Assembly (NCBI RefSeq): GCF_024054535.1
Contig: NZ_JAMXLV010000021.1
Span: 1 to 64,000, forward strand
Length of the DNA: 64,000 nt
Source: Thermococcus alcaliphilus
GTDB lineage: Archaea; Methanobacteriota_B; Thermococci; Thermococcales; Thermococcaceae
Direction of reading: 5' to 3'
Below the pieces are notes generated by a model that had not been told where the DNA came from, ran no database searches, and worked only from the letters and a program-made list of their open reading frames with translations. Shown here one piece after another: positions 7,306-15,676 of the stretch (positions within the stretch are counted from its first letter, which is position 1; every line of letters begins with the position of its first letter). The position numbers and the translations under genes are program-made.

Positions 7306-8628
7306 ATGGACATCCAGCTAGTTGTCTTCGATCTCGATGGAACCCTTGTGGGTGCGCCAATGGACTTTGCAGAAGTAAAGGAGAGATTAAGAGAGAGGCT
7401 TGAGAAGGAGGGAATATCAAAGGAGCTCATCGGTGATTTGACGCCCATGTATGAAACTCTGCTCAAGATATCCCAAAATACAGGTATGGATTTTGAATAT
7501 CTGCATTCATTCCTCGTTGAACTGGAAGTAGAAAGGGCTAAGGACAGCTATTTGTTCGAAGGTTCCAGAGAGTTGCTAGAGCTTTTAAAAGAAAATGGGA
7601 TAAAACTCGCCCTGATGACTAGGAGCTCTAGAAAGGCCACAGAATATGTGCTAAAAAAACATGGTATTGAGGAATTTTTTGACCTTGTAGTTACCAGGGA
7701 TGATGTACCTCCAGAAGATGTTAAGCCAAATCCCGGCCATTTAAAGACAATACTAGAGCATTTTAATGTTCCACCAACAAAAGTAGTTGTAGTGGGAGAT
7801 CATGGATATGACCTGCTCCCGGCAAAAGAACTAAGGTGTCTGAGTGTACTTATAACCTCCAACGAAAGCGGAAGAATGAGCTTTAAAATTGAAGAAGACG
7901 CAAACTTTGAAGTAATGAACGTCAAAGAGGCGATTGAACTTTTCAAGCGATTACTCAAGACATACGTTGTTGTACCGGCGTACAATGAAGAGAAAACAAT
8001 AGGTAACGTCCTGAGGGACTTGCTCCAGTATTTCAAAGGAGAAGAGATTGTGGTCGTAAATGACGGGAGCAGAGACAAAACTAGAGAAGTGGCTCAAGAA
8101 AAAGGCGTGGTAGTGTTAACACACCTCGTAAACAGAGGGCTTGGAGGAGCATTGGGTACAGGGATAAGATATGCCCTCCTTAAAGGAGCTGAATTAATAT
8201 TGACCTTTGATGCAGATGGCCAGCATTTAGTTGATGATGCCCTAAGAGTAATGAAGCCAGTTGCAGAAGGGAAGGCAGATTTTGCCGTGGGCTCAAGATT
8301 GAAAGGGGACGTAAGTGAAATGCCTTTTGTAAAACGCTTTGGAAATTTTGTTCTTGACTTTATAACGGCAGTGTTTGCTAAAAAATACGTTTCCGATTCC
8401 CAAAGCGGATTGCGGTGCTTGAATAGAGAATGTGCATCCAAAATAAAAATCACATGCGATAGATACGCTGTTTCAAGTGAAATAATAATCGAAGCCTCAA
8501 AGAACGGATGCAGAATAGTTGAAGTACCCATAAAAGCGGTTTATACCGAATATTCCAAAAAGAAAGGGACCAATATTTTAGAGGGCGTAAAAATAGCTTT
8601 TAACTTGCTGTTGGATAGGATGAGGTGA
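7306..8628 (+). CDS. HAD phosphatase fused to GT2 dolichyl-phosphate-sugar synthase-like domain
   Basis: A 440-residue two-domain protein. Residues 1-220 form a HAD hydrolase of the phosphoglycolate-phosphatase type: DLDGT near 9, MTRSS near 105, KPNPGH near 145 and GDHGYD near 165. Residues 222-440 form a family 2 glycosyltransferase: PAYNEEKTIGNVL, VNDGSRDKT and DADGQH. The GT2 part resembles DPM/DPG synthases that load mannose or glucose onto dolichyl phosphate. The fusion suggests the HAD removes a phosphate in the same sugar pathway, but the substrate is unknown. The gene overlaps the next frame and lies opposite the GPT gene. Confidence 0.88.
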   Translation: MDIQLVVFDLDGTLVGAPMDFAEVKERLRERLEKEGISKELIGDLTPMYETLLKISQNTGMDFEYLHSFLVELEVERAKDSYLFEGSRELLELLKENGIKLALMTRSSRKATEYVLKKHGIEEFFDLVVTRDDVPPEDVKPNPGHLKTILEHFNVPPTKVVVVGDHGYDLLPAKELRCLSVLITSNESGRMSFKIEEDANFEVMNVKEAIELFKRLLKTYVVVPAYNEEKTIGNVLRDLLQYFKGEEIVVVNDGSRDKTREVAQEKGVVVLTHLVNRGLGGALGTGIRYALLKGAELILTFDADGQHLVDDALRVMKPVAEGKADFAVGSRLKGDVSEMPFVKRFGNFVLDFITAVFAKKYVSDSQSGLRCLNRECASKIKITCDRYAVSSEIIIEASKNGCRIVEVPIKAVYTEYSKKKGTNILEGVKIAFNLLLDRMR

Positions 8629-8633
8629 TAAAA

Positions 8634-8996
8634 ATGTATGCCGTACAATACATCGCCGTTATTATTATCTTGGCACTTATGGTATACGTACTTGGAAAAT
8701 ACGGGAGAAAAGAGCTTGACTGGCAGGATCTGGTGTTCTGGGAAGCTTTGCTCCTCATAATGCTGATAATTTCCCTGAAACCGGTGGAGATTTCCTTAAC
8801 AATAAAAAACATACTCGGGCTTGGAAGGGGTCTAGATGCATTGTTTGTGGTCTCTATAGGCCTCAGCTACCTGCTGTTGTTTAGGCTTTACATCGCAATA
8901 GACAAAGCTGAAAGGGAAATAACCGAACTAACACGTCGGATCGCAATAGAATTTCAGGAAATCAAGGAAATGCTAGAAAAACTAGAAAGGGATTAG
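8634..8996 (+). CDS. DUF2304 small membrane protein
   Basis: A 120-residue protein with three hydrophobic segments (about 3-20, 33-50, 62-88) followed by a charged helical tail (about 90-120, heptad-like). DUF2304 proteins regularly sit downstream of GT2 glycosyltransferases and probably help membrane assembly of the glycosyltransferase, although the function is unproven. ATG 8634 is preferred over the overlapping GTG at 8625 because GAGGTGA ends 6-7 bases before it. The 3' end overlaps the converging dCMP deaminase by 4 bases. Confidence 0.75.
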   Translation: MYAVQYIAVIIILALMVYVLGKYGRKELDWQDLVFWEALLLIMLIISLKPVEISLTIKNILGLGRGLDALFVVSIGLSYLLLFRLYIAIDKAEREITELTRRIAIEFQEIKEMLEKLERD

Positions 8997-9523
8997 TCAT
9001 TTCCAAAAAGCTCTTCCAGGAATACCTTAACCCTCTCCTTGGGGACTTTAAACTGTCTTATTTTCACAATCCCTTTCTCTTGAGCTTCTTTCAGCAAAAT
9101 CTCAGTTGCCTTGTTTGGATACATCTCCTCGTAAACTATTTCCCTAACTCCCGCATTTACCAGTAACTTAAAGCAGACATCGCATGGAAAGTGGGTAACA
9201 TAAAGTGTGGCCCCTTCAAGGCTTATCCCCTTTCTAGCCGCCATTGCTATGACGTTCTGTTCTGCATGAACCGCTCTATGACAGTGACCATCGACTATCA
9301 GGCAACCCACATCTATACAGTGATCCATGTTCCTCGGGGCCCCATTATAGCCTGTCGCCAAAATGTAGCCGTCTTTTACGGCAACTGCTCCAACCCTAAG
9401 TCTAGGACATGTAGCCCTTAGACTCACGAGCTTTGCAATGAGCATGAAGTATTCATCTTTCGTGGGACGTATTTTCTTTATATGCTCTGCTCGCTCTTTA
9501 TCTAGAACTATTTCTACCTCCAT
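8993..9523 (-). CDS. dCMP/cytidine deaminase family zinc enzyme
   Basis: A 176-residue zinc-dependent deaminase. The motifs HAEQN (zinc His and catalytic Glu) and PCDVC (two zinc Cys) are present, preceded by RVGAVAVKDGYILATGYNGAP. Length and layout fit dCMP deaminase, which makes dUMP for thymidylate synthesis, including extra Cys/His (DHCIDVGC, DGHCH) seen in that family. AGGTGG precedes the ATG. It is a single gene between converging and co-directional neighbours. Confidence 0.9.
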   Translation of the reverse strand: MEVEIVLDKERAEHIKKIRPTKDEYFMLIAKLVSLRATCPRLRVGAVAVKDGYILATGYNGAPRNMDHCIDVGCLIVDGHCHRAVHAEQNVIAMAARKGISLEGATLYVTHFPCDVCFKLLVNAGVREIVYEEMYPNKATEILLKEAQEKGIVKIRQFKVPKERVKVFLEELFGND

Positions 9524-9570
9524 AGTACCACCTAATAAAAAAGAAGCAACAAGCTTAAAAGAATTTTTGA

Positions 9571-10353
9571 TCAGTTGAAAATTCTCTCCCTGAGGGTCAT
9601 AGCTTCAACTTCTGCCATAATCTTCCATATCCTCTCTTCATAGCTTGGGTGTGTCTCAAAGAGCGATTTTTGGTGAGGTCTTTCTATCTTTGGCTCTATA
9701 GAGGGCAACGCAGATTCCTTAACCTCGATCCTTAAGTCCTCGTAGTACTTAAGTTCTTCGAGGGCTCTTTTTAGAGCCAATGGGACAGGTATTAAGCGCA
9801 ATGCTGTTTCATCAGCTTTAAATTCTCTCTGTTTTAAATAATCAGACCTACGAACCTCGTAGAGGAGGCAAAATATGAAGGAAGCCAATGAAACCAAAGT
9901 GTTTCTTGAGATTAGGAAATTCAAAAGGGCTATAGCGAGCATGAGGTATCTCCCATAAGAGATGAGCGGGAAGAGAACAGTATCTCCGTTTTTTATATGG
10001 CCTATCTCATGGGCCGCAACTGCAAGGATTTCTTCTTCATCGAGAACCTCAAATAGACCCATGGAAAGTACAATCGAATTTCTAAAAGAGTAAGCATTGG
10101 GTATATAGTCATCCAGCAGATAAATTTCTGGAGTTGCTATCCCAGCCTTATTTGCCATCCTCATTATTCCATCGTAGAGCCATGGGAGGTCTTCATAGGA
10201 AAGCTTCCTTTGTTTCTTCTTTAAGGAGCTCTTAATAGTCCACAGGTACAGTCCAGCAAGAATAAGAAATACCCCAACTACGAATAACAGGCCAAGTTTT
10301 CCCAAGTACAAAATTGTAATCAACACTTGGGCGAGGAATATAAGTTTAAGCAT
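9571..10353 (-). CDS. M48 family membrane zinc metalloprotease (HtpX-like)
   Basis: A 260-residue protein with an N-terminal pair of membrane segments (about 5-40), a cytoplasmic gluzincin domain with HEIGH (H115, E116, H119), a further hydrophobic pair near 130-165 and the third-ligand region REFKADETA near 190. HtpX-like proteases degrade misfolded membrane proteins. It starts 6 bases after the BlaI-type repressor gene ends, so the two are one operon. This resembles a BlaI/BlaR logic in which a membrane protease relieves repression, although here the protease is M48 and not M56. Confidence 0.86.
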   Translation of the reverse strand: MLKLIFLAQVLITILYLGKLGLLFVVGVFLILAGLYLWTIKSSLKKKQRKLSYEDLPWLYDGIMRMANKAGIATPEIYLLDDYIPNAYSFRNSIVLSMGLFEVLDEEEILAVAAHEIGHIKNGDTVLFPLISYGRYLMLAIALLNFLISRNTLVSLASFIFCLLYEVRRSDYLKQREFKADETALRLIPVPLALKRALEELKYYEDLRIEVKESALPSIEPKIERPHQKSLFETHPSYEERIWKIMAEVEAMTLRERIFN

Positions 10354-10359
10354 CTATTA

Positions 10360-10725
10360 TCACTTCTTTATCTTTGAGAGGTACGCAACGGTTGCCTCCT
10401 TAAAATTACTCATGAGGGCATTCAAAATGCTCTCTACAACTTTCTTCTCAAACTCCTCTTTGCTTGTAGCCACACTGTAAACGTATCTCATTCCTCCCCT
10501 TCCCGTATCCACACTTCTCTTTAATAGCCCTCTTTCACAGAGCCTGTTCATTAGTATACTAACTGTAGAACGTCTTAAGTTCTCATGTTTCTCTTTTAAA
10601 TATTCATAAACCTCTCCAGCCGTTGCAACCTTCACATTCCACATATACTCCATTATCTCGGCTTCCATTGGAGGTAGAACTGCTCTTAAACCGTCTTCAT
10701 TTATCTTGAATTCATGAGGCTGCAT
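10360..10725 (-). CDS. BlaI/MecI-type winged-helix repressor
   Basis: A 121-residue protein whose N-terminal 85 residues match the BlaI/MecI/CopY winged helix: EAEIMEYMWNVKVATAGEVYEYL, then RRSTVSILMNRLCERGLL, then a wing with GRGGMRYVYS. The C-terminal helix would dimerise. It is the first gene of an operon with the M48 protease. GGAGGAG precedes the ATG at 10725 and a TATA-like ATTTATGTA lies further upstream on the coding strand. By analogy the protease may cleave or release this repressor; that is inference. Confidence 0.87.
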   Translation of the reverse strand: MQPHEFKINEDGLRAVLPPMEAEIMEYMWNVKVATAGEVYEYLKEKHENLRRSTVSILMNRLCERGLLKRSVDTGRGGMRYVYSVATSKEEFEKKVVESILNALMSNFKEATVAYLSKIKK

Positions 10726-10821
10726 TGAACATCTCCTCCGGTTTATTCACTATCCAGTTTAATTAACCCGGCATCATACATAAATTTTTTGGAACATGAA
10801 CTCCCTGTAGAAGAGCCTATT

Positions 10822-10899
10822 TGGCGGGCCGGGGGGGATTTGAACCCCCGACCTGCGGATTAAGAGTCCGCCGCTCTAACCATGCTAAGCTACCGGCCC
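10822..10899 (-). tRNA. tRNA-Lys (CUU)
   Basis: On the minus strand the acceptor GGGCCGG pairs with CCGGCCC, followed by discriminator G and an encoded CCA. The anticodon arm GCGGA-CTCTTAA-TCCGC gives anticodon CTT. The T arm GGGGGTTCAAATCCCCC is complete. No intron is seen. A TATA box for it lies at 10929-10936. Confidence 0.97.
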
Positions 10900-10928
10900 A
10901 CGCCCAATCCAATAAGGATTGAAGGCTA

Positions 10929-10936
10929 TTTATAAA
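10929..10936 (-). promoter_or_regulatory. TATA box of tRNA-Lys
   Basis: TTTATAAA (minus strand, in GGTTTATAAATAGCC) lies about 30 bases before the tRNA 5' end, as usual for archaeal tRNA genes. Between it and the tRNA is a short inverted repeat CAATCC/GGATTG (10905-10921). Confidence 0.7.
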
Positions 10937-10962
10937 CCTTTCGGTTAAAGGGGACAGAAAAA

Positions 10963-10970
10963 TTTATAAA
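10963..10970 (+). promoter_or_regulatory. TATA box of tRNA-Leu
   Basis: TTTATAAA lies 32 bases before the tRNA-Leu 5' end. It is back to back with the tRNA-Lys promoter in a roughly 100-base divergent control region. Confidence 0.7.
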
Positions 10971-11001
10971 CAAACTAAGAAGACAAATAAACGGCGCTCT
11001 T

Positions 11002-11089
11002 GCGGGGGTTGCCGAGCCTGGTCAAAGGCGCGGGATTGAGGGTCCCGTCCCGTAGGGGTTCCGGGGTTCAAATCCCCGCCCCCGCACCA
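11002..11089 (+). tRNA. tRNA-Leu (GAG)
   Basis: Acceptor GCGGGGG pairs with CCCCCGC, with discriminator A and encoded CCA. The anticodon arm CGGGA-TTGAGGG-TCCCG gives anticodon GAG. A long class II variable arm (CCGTAGGGGTT region) is present as expected for leucine. No intron. Confidence 0.97.
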
Positions 11090-11180
11090 AAAAGAACTTT
11101 TCTGAGTGCATTAAAAACAAACTAACCTTCTCCCCATCGAGAATATGACGACCCAAAAGAAAAATGTAAAAACAAAGAGT

Positions 11181-12404
11181 TCACTCGCCAAACTTTTCCT
11201 TATAAAGCTTAGCAAGTTTCTCGATTCCTATTGGAATTTCTTCCTTGCTTGGCCTTGAGAAGTTAAGCCTTATAGCATTCTTTCCAGACTCGTCTGTGTA
11301 GAAAGGCTTTCCCGGAACTACCACAACTCCCTCCCTTTCCATGAGCTCGTTGGCAAATGAGATACCATCTGCTTCCTCTGGAAGGAATAGCATAACAAAC
11401 ATTCCCGCTATTGGCTTTGTAAATTCTGCATTTGGCAAGTGCTTTTCAAGAGCCTTCAGCATGATATCCCTCTTCTCTTTATAACCGAGCAGTGCTCCCT
11501 CCAAGTGATACTTTTCAAAATAGCCCCTCTTTAAGTATTCCAGGGCAATATATTGGGAAATAGCTGGAGCACAGAAGTCAATTGGCTGTTTCTGCATGAG
11601 AACTTTTTTGAGGATTTCTCCCTCTGCTATTATCCATCCAATTCTGAATCCTGTTCCAAGGACTTTGCTGAGCGTTCCCGCCACGATAACTCTCCCTTCA
11701 TTGTCCAAAGCCTTTAAGGGGACTATATCCCCTCCTTCATATCTCATGAAATTATAAGCAGTGTCCTCAATTATTAGGAGGTCGTATTTAGAGGCAATCT
11801 CAAGTAGTGCCTTTCTCCGTTCCATGCTCATAGTGACGCCCATTGGATTCTGGCCAGTCGGAATAGTATAGATCAACTTAACTTTCTGTCCTTTAGCTTT
11901 AAGCTCCTTTATTTTCTCCTCCAACACATCAACCCTCATTCCATCGTTATCAACTGGAACCCCCTCAATTTTGGCTCCCAGTTGCTCAAATGCTAGCAGA
12001 GTGTTTATATACGATGGGTTCTCTGTTATCACGACATCTCCAGGATCTATCAAAACCCTTCCAAGAAGATCCAATGCTCCCGTTCCTCCTATTGTAATAA
12101 CAATGTTTTCTGGAGAAACTTCTAAATGGTCGTATTTTTTCAAGAATGCTGCCAGCTCTTCCCTAAGCTCGGGGATTCCATTTGCCGGAGTATACATAAC
12201 GGATTTTGGTTCCCTTTCAAGAACTTCTTTTGCTATTTCCCCAAGAACAGCCCTTGGAATTAACTCTGGATCAGGATCCCCAGCTGCGAGAGAAATTAGT
12301 TTCACCCCTTTCTTTTGGAGTTCCGATGCCTTTTTCATCACATCGGCCAAAGCTGAGCCCTTAATCCAATTCGCCCTTCCGGCTAGGTATTTTGTGTAAT
12401 CCAT
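11181..12404 (-). CDS. Class I PLP aminotransferase (multiple-substrate / alanine:glyoxylate type)
   Basis: A 407-residue fold-type I aminotransferase with the PLP pattern: SLAAGDPDPELIP start, TPANGIPELREELA, IIEDTAYNFMRYEG (cofactor Asp/Tyr) and GTLSKVLGTGFRIGW (Schiff-base Lys). It belongs to the archaeal LysN/kynurenine-like group. The T. litoralis homologue was reported as an alanine:glyoxylate, later multiple-substrate, aminotransferase. The divergent glyoxylate reductase 73 bases away fits a glyoxylate theme: this enzyme could consume or make glyoxylate. GGTGAT precedes the ATG. Confidence 0.88.
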   Translation of the reverse strand: MDYTKYLAGRANWIKGSALADVMKKASELQKKGVKLISLAAGDPDPELIPRAVLGEIAKEVLEREPKSVMYTPANGIPELREELAAFLKKYDHLEVSPENIVITIGGTGALDLLGRVLIDPGDVVITENPSYINTLLAFEQLGAKIEGVPVDNDGMRVDVLEEKIKELKAKGQKVKLIYTIPTGQNPMGVTMSMERRKALLEIASKYDLLIIEDTAYNFMRYEGGDIVPLKALDNEGRVIVAGTLSKVLGTGFRIGWIIAEGEILKKVLMQKQPIDFCAPAISQYIALEYLKRGYFEKYHLEGALLGYKEKRDIMLKALEKHLPNAEFTKPIAGMFVMLFLPEEADGISFANELMEREGVVVVPGKPFYTDESGKNAIRLNFSRPSKEEIPIGIEKLAKLYKEKFGE

Positions 12405-12477
12405 TCAACATCACCATTAACTAATCTTCATAAAGATATTTATACGTTTTGACCATTATCTTAGAAAGGGAAATACC
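12405..12477. promoter_or_regulatory. Divergent promoter region, aminotransferase / glyoxylate reductase
   Basis: The 73-base gap holds start signals for both genes, including a TATA-like ATATTTATAC (about 12433-12442) reading toward the reductase, and the RBS AAAGGGAA just before its ATG. The close divergence makes joint control plausible. Confidence 0.5.
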
Positions 12478-13473
12478 ATGAAGCCCAAGGTGTTTATAAC
12501 CCGACAAATTCCGGAAAATGGAATTAAGATGATTGAGAAATTCTATGAAATAGAACTCTGGAAAGATCCGAAGGCACCTCCACGGGGAGTGCTTCTAGAG
12601 AAAGTCAGAGAGGTTGATGCCTTAGTGACCCTTGTAACGGACAAAGTAGATAAAGAACTACTGGAAAACGCTCCCAAGTTAAAAATAATAGCCCAATATG
12701 CAGTCGGCTATGATAACATAGACATAGAAGAGGCTACAAAAAGGGGAATATACGTTACAAACACTCCTGGAGTCCTTACAGACGCAACGGCTGACCTTGC
12801 ATTTGCCCTTCTTCTAGCAGTGGCAAGGAGAATTGTAGAGGCTGATGCCTTTGTGAGGAGTGGCGAATGGAAGAAAAGCGAAGTCGGCTGGCATCCTCTA
12901 ATGTTTCTAGGATATGGATTGAAAGGAAAGACTTTGGGAATAGTGGGCTTTGGAAGAATCGGCCAGGCCCTCGCAAAGAGAGCCAAAGGGTTCGGGATGA
13001 AAATCCTCTATTACTCAAGAACACGTAAACCTGAAGCAGAAAAAGAGATTGGTGCAGAGTATGTGGATTTTGAGACCCTTTTGAAAGAGAGCGACTTTAT
13101 AAGCCTTCACGTTCCCCTAACCAAAGAGACCTACCACATGATAGGAGAAAAGGAGCTCAAGCTTATGAAGTCCAACGCAATCTTAATAAACACATCTAGA
13201 GGGGCAGTTGTCGATACTAATGCTCTAATCAAAGCATTAAAAGAAGGGCGGATTGCTGGAGCAGGCTTGGATGTATTTGAAGAAGAACCCTACTATAACG
13301 AGGAGCTTTTCAAGTTGAAGAACGTTGTTTTAGCTCCACACATAGGCAGCGCAACTCATGAAGCTCGAGAAGGCATGGCAGAGCTGGTTGCAAAGAACTT
13401 AATAGCATTTGCCAAAGGTGAAATCCCACCGAACCTTGTCAACAAAGATGTTCTGACCTCCTCCTCGCCGTGA
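12478..13473 (+). CDS. gyaR: Glyoxylate reductase (D-2-hydroxyacid dehydrogenase)
   Basis: A 331-residue NAD(P)H-dependent dehydrogenase that reduces glyoxylate (or hydroxypyruvate). Visible are the Rossmann [10 protein letters not shown] motif (about residue 157), [15 protein letters not shown], the catalytic Arg in [11 protein letters not shown], Glu in [11 protein letters not shown] and His in [13 protein letters not shown]. From memory the sequence differs from T. litoralis GyaR at only a handful of residues, which is my main clue to the organism. Its last codons (TSSSP) and stop lie inside a 20-base hairpin, discussed separately. It faces the aminotransferase divergently. Confidence 0.95.
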   Translation: MKPKVFITRQIPENGIKMIEKFYEIELWKDPKAPPRGVLLEKVREVDALVTLVTDKVDKELLENAPKLKIIAQYAVGYDNIDIEEATKRGIYVTNTPGVLTDATADLAFALLLAVARRIVEADAFVRSGEWKKSEVGWHPLMFLGYGLKGKTLGIVGFGRIGQALAKRAKGFGMKILYYSRTRKPEAEKEIGAEYVDFETLLKESDFISLHVPLTKETYHMIGEKELKLMKSNAILINTSRGAVVDTNALIKALKEGRIAGAGLDVFEEEPYYNEELFKLKNVVLAPHIGSATHEAREGMAELVAKNLIAFAKGEIPPNLVNKDVLTSSSP

Positions 13474-14224
13474 ACGGCGAGGCTTTCAAAAGAAAAAAGT
13501 AAAAATTAGAAAGCCAGATTTGAATAAAACGCTTGGCATCGTCGCACATATAAACGTTGTTGAAGTAAACGTAGCTCTCTGCCTTGTTCCACTCTTTGAC
13601 TTTTTTGGCTATTCCCCTTAACTCTTCTTCACTGTATTTGTGTTTGTATATTATCCTTCCTTCCTGATAAGCTCCGTGAAGGCGGTAGTAATTGATCACT
13701 CCCCCATGAGTGGGTTCCCGTATTGTAAGGTCTGTGACATCGATGAGATCAAACTCCCTAACGAATTTCTTTATTCCCCTTTCACTCCAGCCTCTAAGTT
13801 CAACTGCAATTTCAAACTCTTTTCTCTCTATCTGCTCAAAAAACTTTTCTGCATTAGCAAAGCTCTCTTCACTTTCTCTAAAGCTTTTGGGAAGCTGAAT
13901 CAGAATAAACCTTGCCCCTAACGCCTCAGCTTCTTTAAGTGTAAGCTCCCAGTATTTAAAAACCTCCTCCGTTGGTCTTAGCAACCCTACATTCCCAGAC
14001 GGCTTTACATTACTCCGTCTCCAAGTTGGGCTGGTTGAGGGATGTGTTATACCCTGAAATGCCTTAATGGAAAACACAAAATCTTCTGGAGCCTCTTTTC
14101 TCCATTTTTGAAGGGTCTTTTCCTGCAAGATTTTGTAAAAAGTTTGCTGAACTTCCACAGTGCTGAAGTCTTCAAAATATCTTTTCTTGGCCTCACAAAA
14201 ACCACATGTTCCGACGAGTATCAT
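13439..14224 (-). CDS. DUF72 family protein
   Basis: A 261-residue protein of the DUF72 TIM-barrel family (start [71 protein letters not shown]). Function is unknown; some members have been linked to nucleic-acid metabolism. The last 15 or so residues (after FYFFLLKA) are read through the GC-rich hairpin and into the gyaR 3' end on the other strand. They look like a fortuitous extension of the family's usual end. No RBS is seen before ATG 14224, while a TATA-like TATTTAATTA lies about 25 bases upstream, so the mRNA is probably leaderless. Confidence 0.82.
   Translation of the reverse strand: MILVGTCGFCEAKKRYFEDFSTVEVQQTFYKILQEKTLQKWRKEAPEDFVFSIKAFQGITHPSTSPTWRRSNVKPSGNVGLLRPTEEVFKYWELTLKEAEALGARFILIQLPKSFRESEESFANAEKFFEQIERKEFEIAVELRGWSERGIKKFVREFDLIDVTDLTIREPTHGGVINYYRLHGAYQEGRIIYKHKYSEEELRGIAKKVKEWNKAESYVYFNNVYMCDDAKRFIQIWLSNFYFFLLKASPFTARRRSEHLC
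13463..13482. repeat. GC-rich 9-bp hairpin over the gyaR stop codon
   Basis: CCTCGCCGT and ACGGCGAGG are perfect complements around GA; the gyaR TGA is at 13471-13473. The motif (CTCC, GC-rich hairpin, GGCTTTC) resembles the right-end hairpins and guide-RNA 3' ends of IS200/IS605 TnpB elements common in archaea. No transposase is adjacent, so it may be a scar, a captured terminator or a structured 3' end shared by gyaR and the converging DUF72 gene. Confidence 0.6.
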
Positions 14225-14247
14225 GATAAAGAATAAAGAAAAGGTAA

Positions 14248-14706
14248 TTAAATACTTTTTTCCTTAGCTTCGGGAGGTTCTTCTATAAGGTTGTCACTGT
14301 ACTTGTCGTAATCAGCAATGAGGAATTCATCGCTCATTGATAGTGCCTTTACAGCTTTTTCTTCTCCTGGGAACTTTTTACCTGGACAAACGTCTACACA
14401 GAGAGCACAAAACATACAGCGGGAAACATAGTGCCTTATTTTCCTAAGCTCCGGGATCCATTCCATGGCGTTTGCAGGGCATACCATTATACACAGCCTG
14501 CACCCAATGCATCTCTCGGGATCGTAGTGTAGCTTCCCTCTAAATCCTTCTGGAACAGGGACGGGGGGATATATTTTTACTTCCCCTTTTTGGATCTTTT
14601 CAACGAGCGATGTTACATCTTTTGGAGCGTGCTTTACTGGAAATGGATTTGTGAACGGCCTCTGAAGCATCTGTTTTATCATTAGGAACATTGCTTTTGT
14701 TGGCAT
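14248..14706 (-). CDS. mbhN: Mbh-type hydrogenase ferredoxin subunit, operon 1 (MbhN/NuoI-like)
   Basis: A 152-residue polyferredoxin-like subunit with two [4Fe-4S] motifs: CIGCRLCIMVCP and CMFCALCVDVCP, followed by a DEFLIADYDKYSDNL segment typical of MbhN. It passes electrons from reduced ferredoxin toward the small subunit MbhJ. It lacks the extra ferredoxin domain found in its operon 2 counterpart. It is the last gene of the 14-gene operon 1 and is one base downstream of the NuoH-like gene. Confidence 0.9.
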   Translation of the reverse strand: MPTKAMFLMIKQMLQRPFTNPFPVKHAPKDVTSLVEKIQKGEVKIYPPVPVPEGFRGKLHYDPERCIGCRLCIMVCPANAMEWIPELRKIRHYVSRCMFCALCVDVCPGKKFPGEEKAVKALSMSDEFLIADYDKYSDNLIEEPPEAKEKSI

Positions 14707-14707
14707 T

Positions 14708-15676
14708 TCACATCACCTCCGCCCATATCAGTAAAAGTCCAAGCAGGGCTATTATGTTCACATATACCCAAAAGATCCTCGATGCCTGCTCTATCCTGAA
14801 CCTTGCGAAGGATGTCCTGACCAGCGTTACTGCTAGAATATAAAGCACCAGCACTTTGAAGAGGAACCACAGACCTTCAGCTATATAGAGAGCGGCTCCC
14901 GAGAGATTCAAGCCAAATAAATAGCTCAATGTGAAGGGGAAGAACAAGACCACCTCTATTGCTATCATAGCAAAGCCCCTAACTGCATCTGAAAGGTAGA
15001 ACAAGGCAAGATTTCTCCCGCTGTACTCCGCAAGCATACCTTCTGCTATTTCCGTTTCAGCCTCTGCTATATCGAACGGAAGCTTTGCAAGCTCTGCTGG
15101 AGTTACCCATAGGAATGCTATCAAGAGCAATAGAACTCCCAATCCTCCCAAAGGACCTACAATGCTCCATACGGGAGTAGAGGCTATTGTGCTCAACGAA
15201 AAGCTCTTGTAAATTAGAGCAAAGCCCGTTATAACTATTGCAAAGGGCATTTCGTAGCTCATCATTAGAACCATTTCTCTCTGTGCTCCCACTGAAGAAA
15301 ACGGGCTGCCTGAGGCAAATCCTCCAATAGCCATTGCAAGCGCCTGAAGAGTTAAGAGGTACAAGATGACTACCAGATCACCGTATCCTTCTAAAGGCGC
15401 CTTTAAGATGCCGAATGGGATATAAAGGAGGAGAGTCATTGATGAAGCAAATGCCAAGATAGGCATTGCGTTGAAGATCCACCTTACTGCGTTTTCCGGT
15501 ACAACGGTTTCTTTAAGGAGAAGCTTTCCAACGTCCCAGAAGGGCTGTCTTATTGGAGGCCCTATTCTCGATGTCATTCTTGCAGATACTCTCCTGTCAA
15601 TACCTTTGTACACCAACCCAAGGAATACTCCTATTATTGGCATTCCTATAGCATAAAAGAGAGTTTCGGGGGTCAT
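14708..15676 (-). CDS. mbhM: Mbh-type membrane anchor, operon 1 (MbhM/NuoH-like)
   Basis: A 322-residue protein with about eight membrane segments and the NuoH signatures: RIGPPIRQPFWDVGKLLLKE near the N-terminus and PFDIAEAETEIAEGMLAEYSGR near residue 205. It anchors the hydrogenase arm and carries the acidic pathway proposed for proton transfer at the quinone-like cavity. It overlaps the large-subunit gene by 4 bases. Confidence 0.92.
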   Translation of the reverse strand: MTPETLFYAIGMPIIGVFLGLVYKGIDRRVSARMTSRIGPPIRQPFWDVGKLLLKETVVPENAVRWIFNAMPILAFASSMTLLLYIPFGILKAPLEGYGDLVVILYLLTLQALAMAIGGFASGSPFSSVGAQREMVLMMSYEMPFAIVITGFALIYKSFSLSTIASTPVWSIVGPLGGLGVLLLLIAFLWVTPAELAKLPFDIAEAETEIAEGMLAEYSGRNLALFYLSDAVRGFAMIAIEVVLFFPFTLSYLFGLNLSGAALYIAEGLWFLFKVLVLYILAVTLVRTSFARFRIEQASRIFWVYVNIIALLGLLLIWAEVM

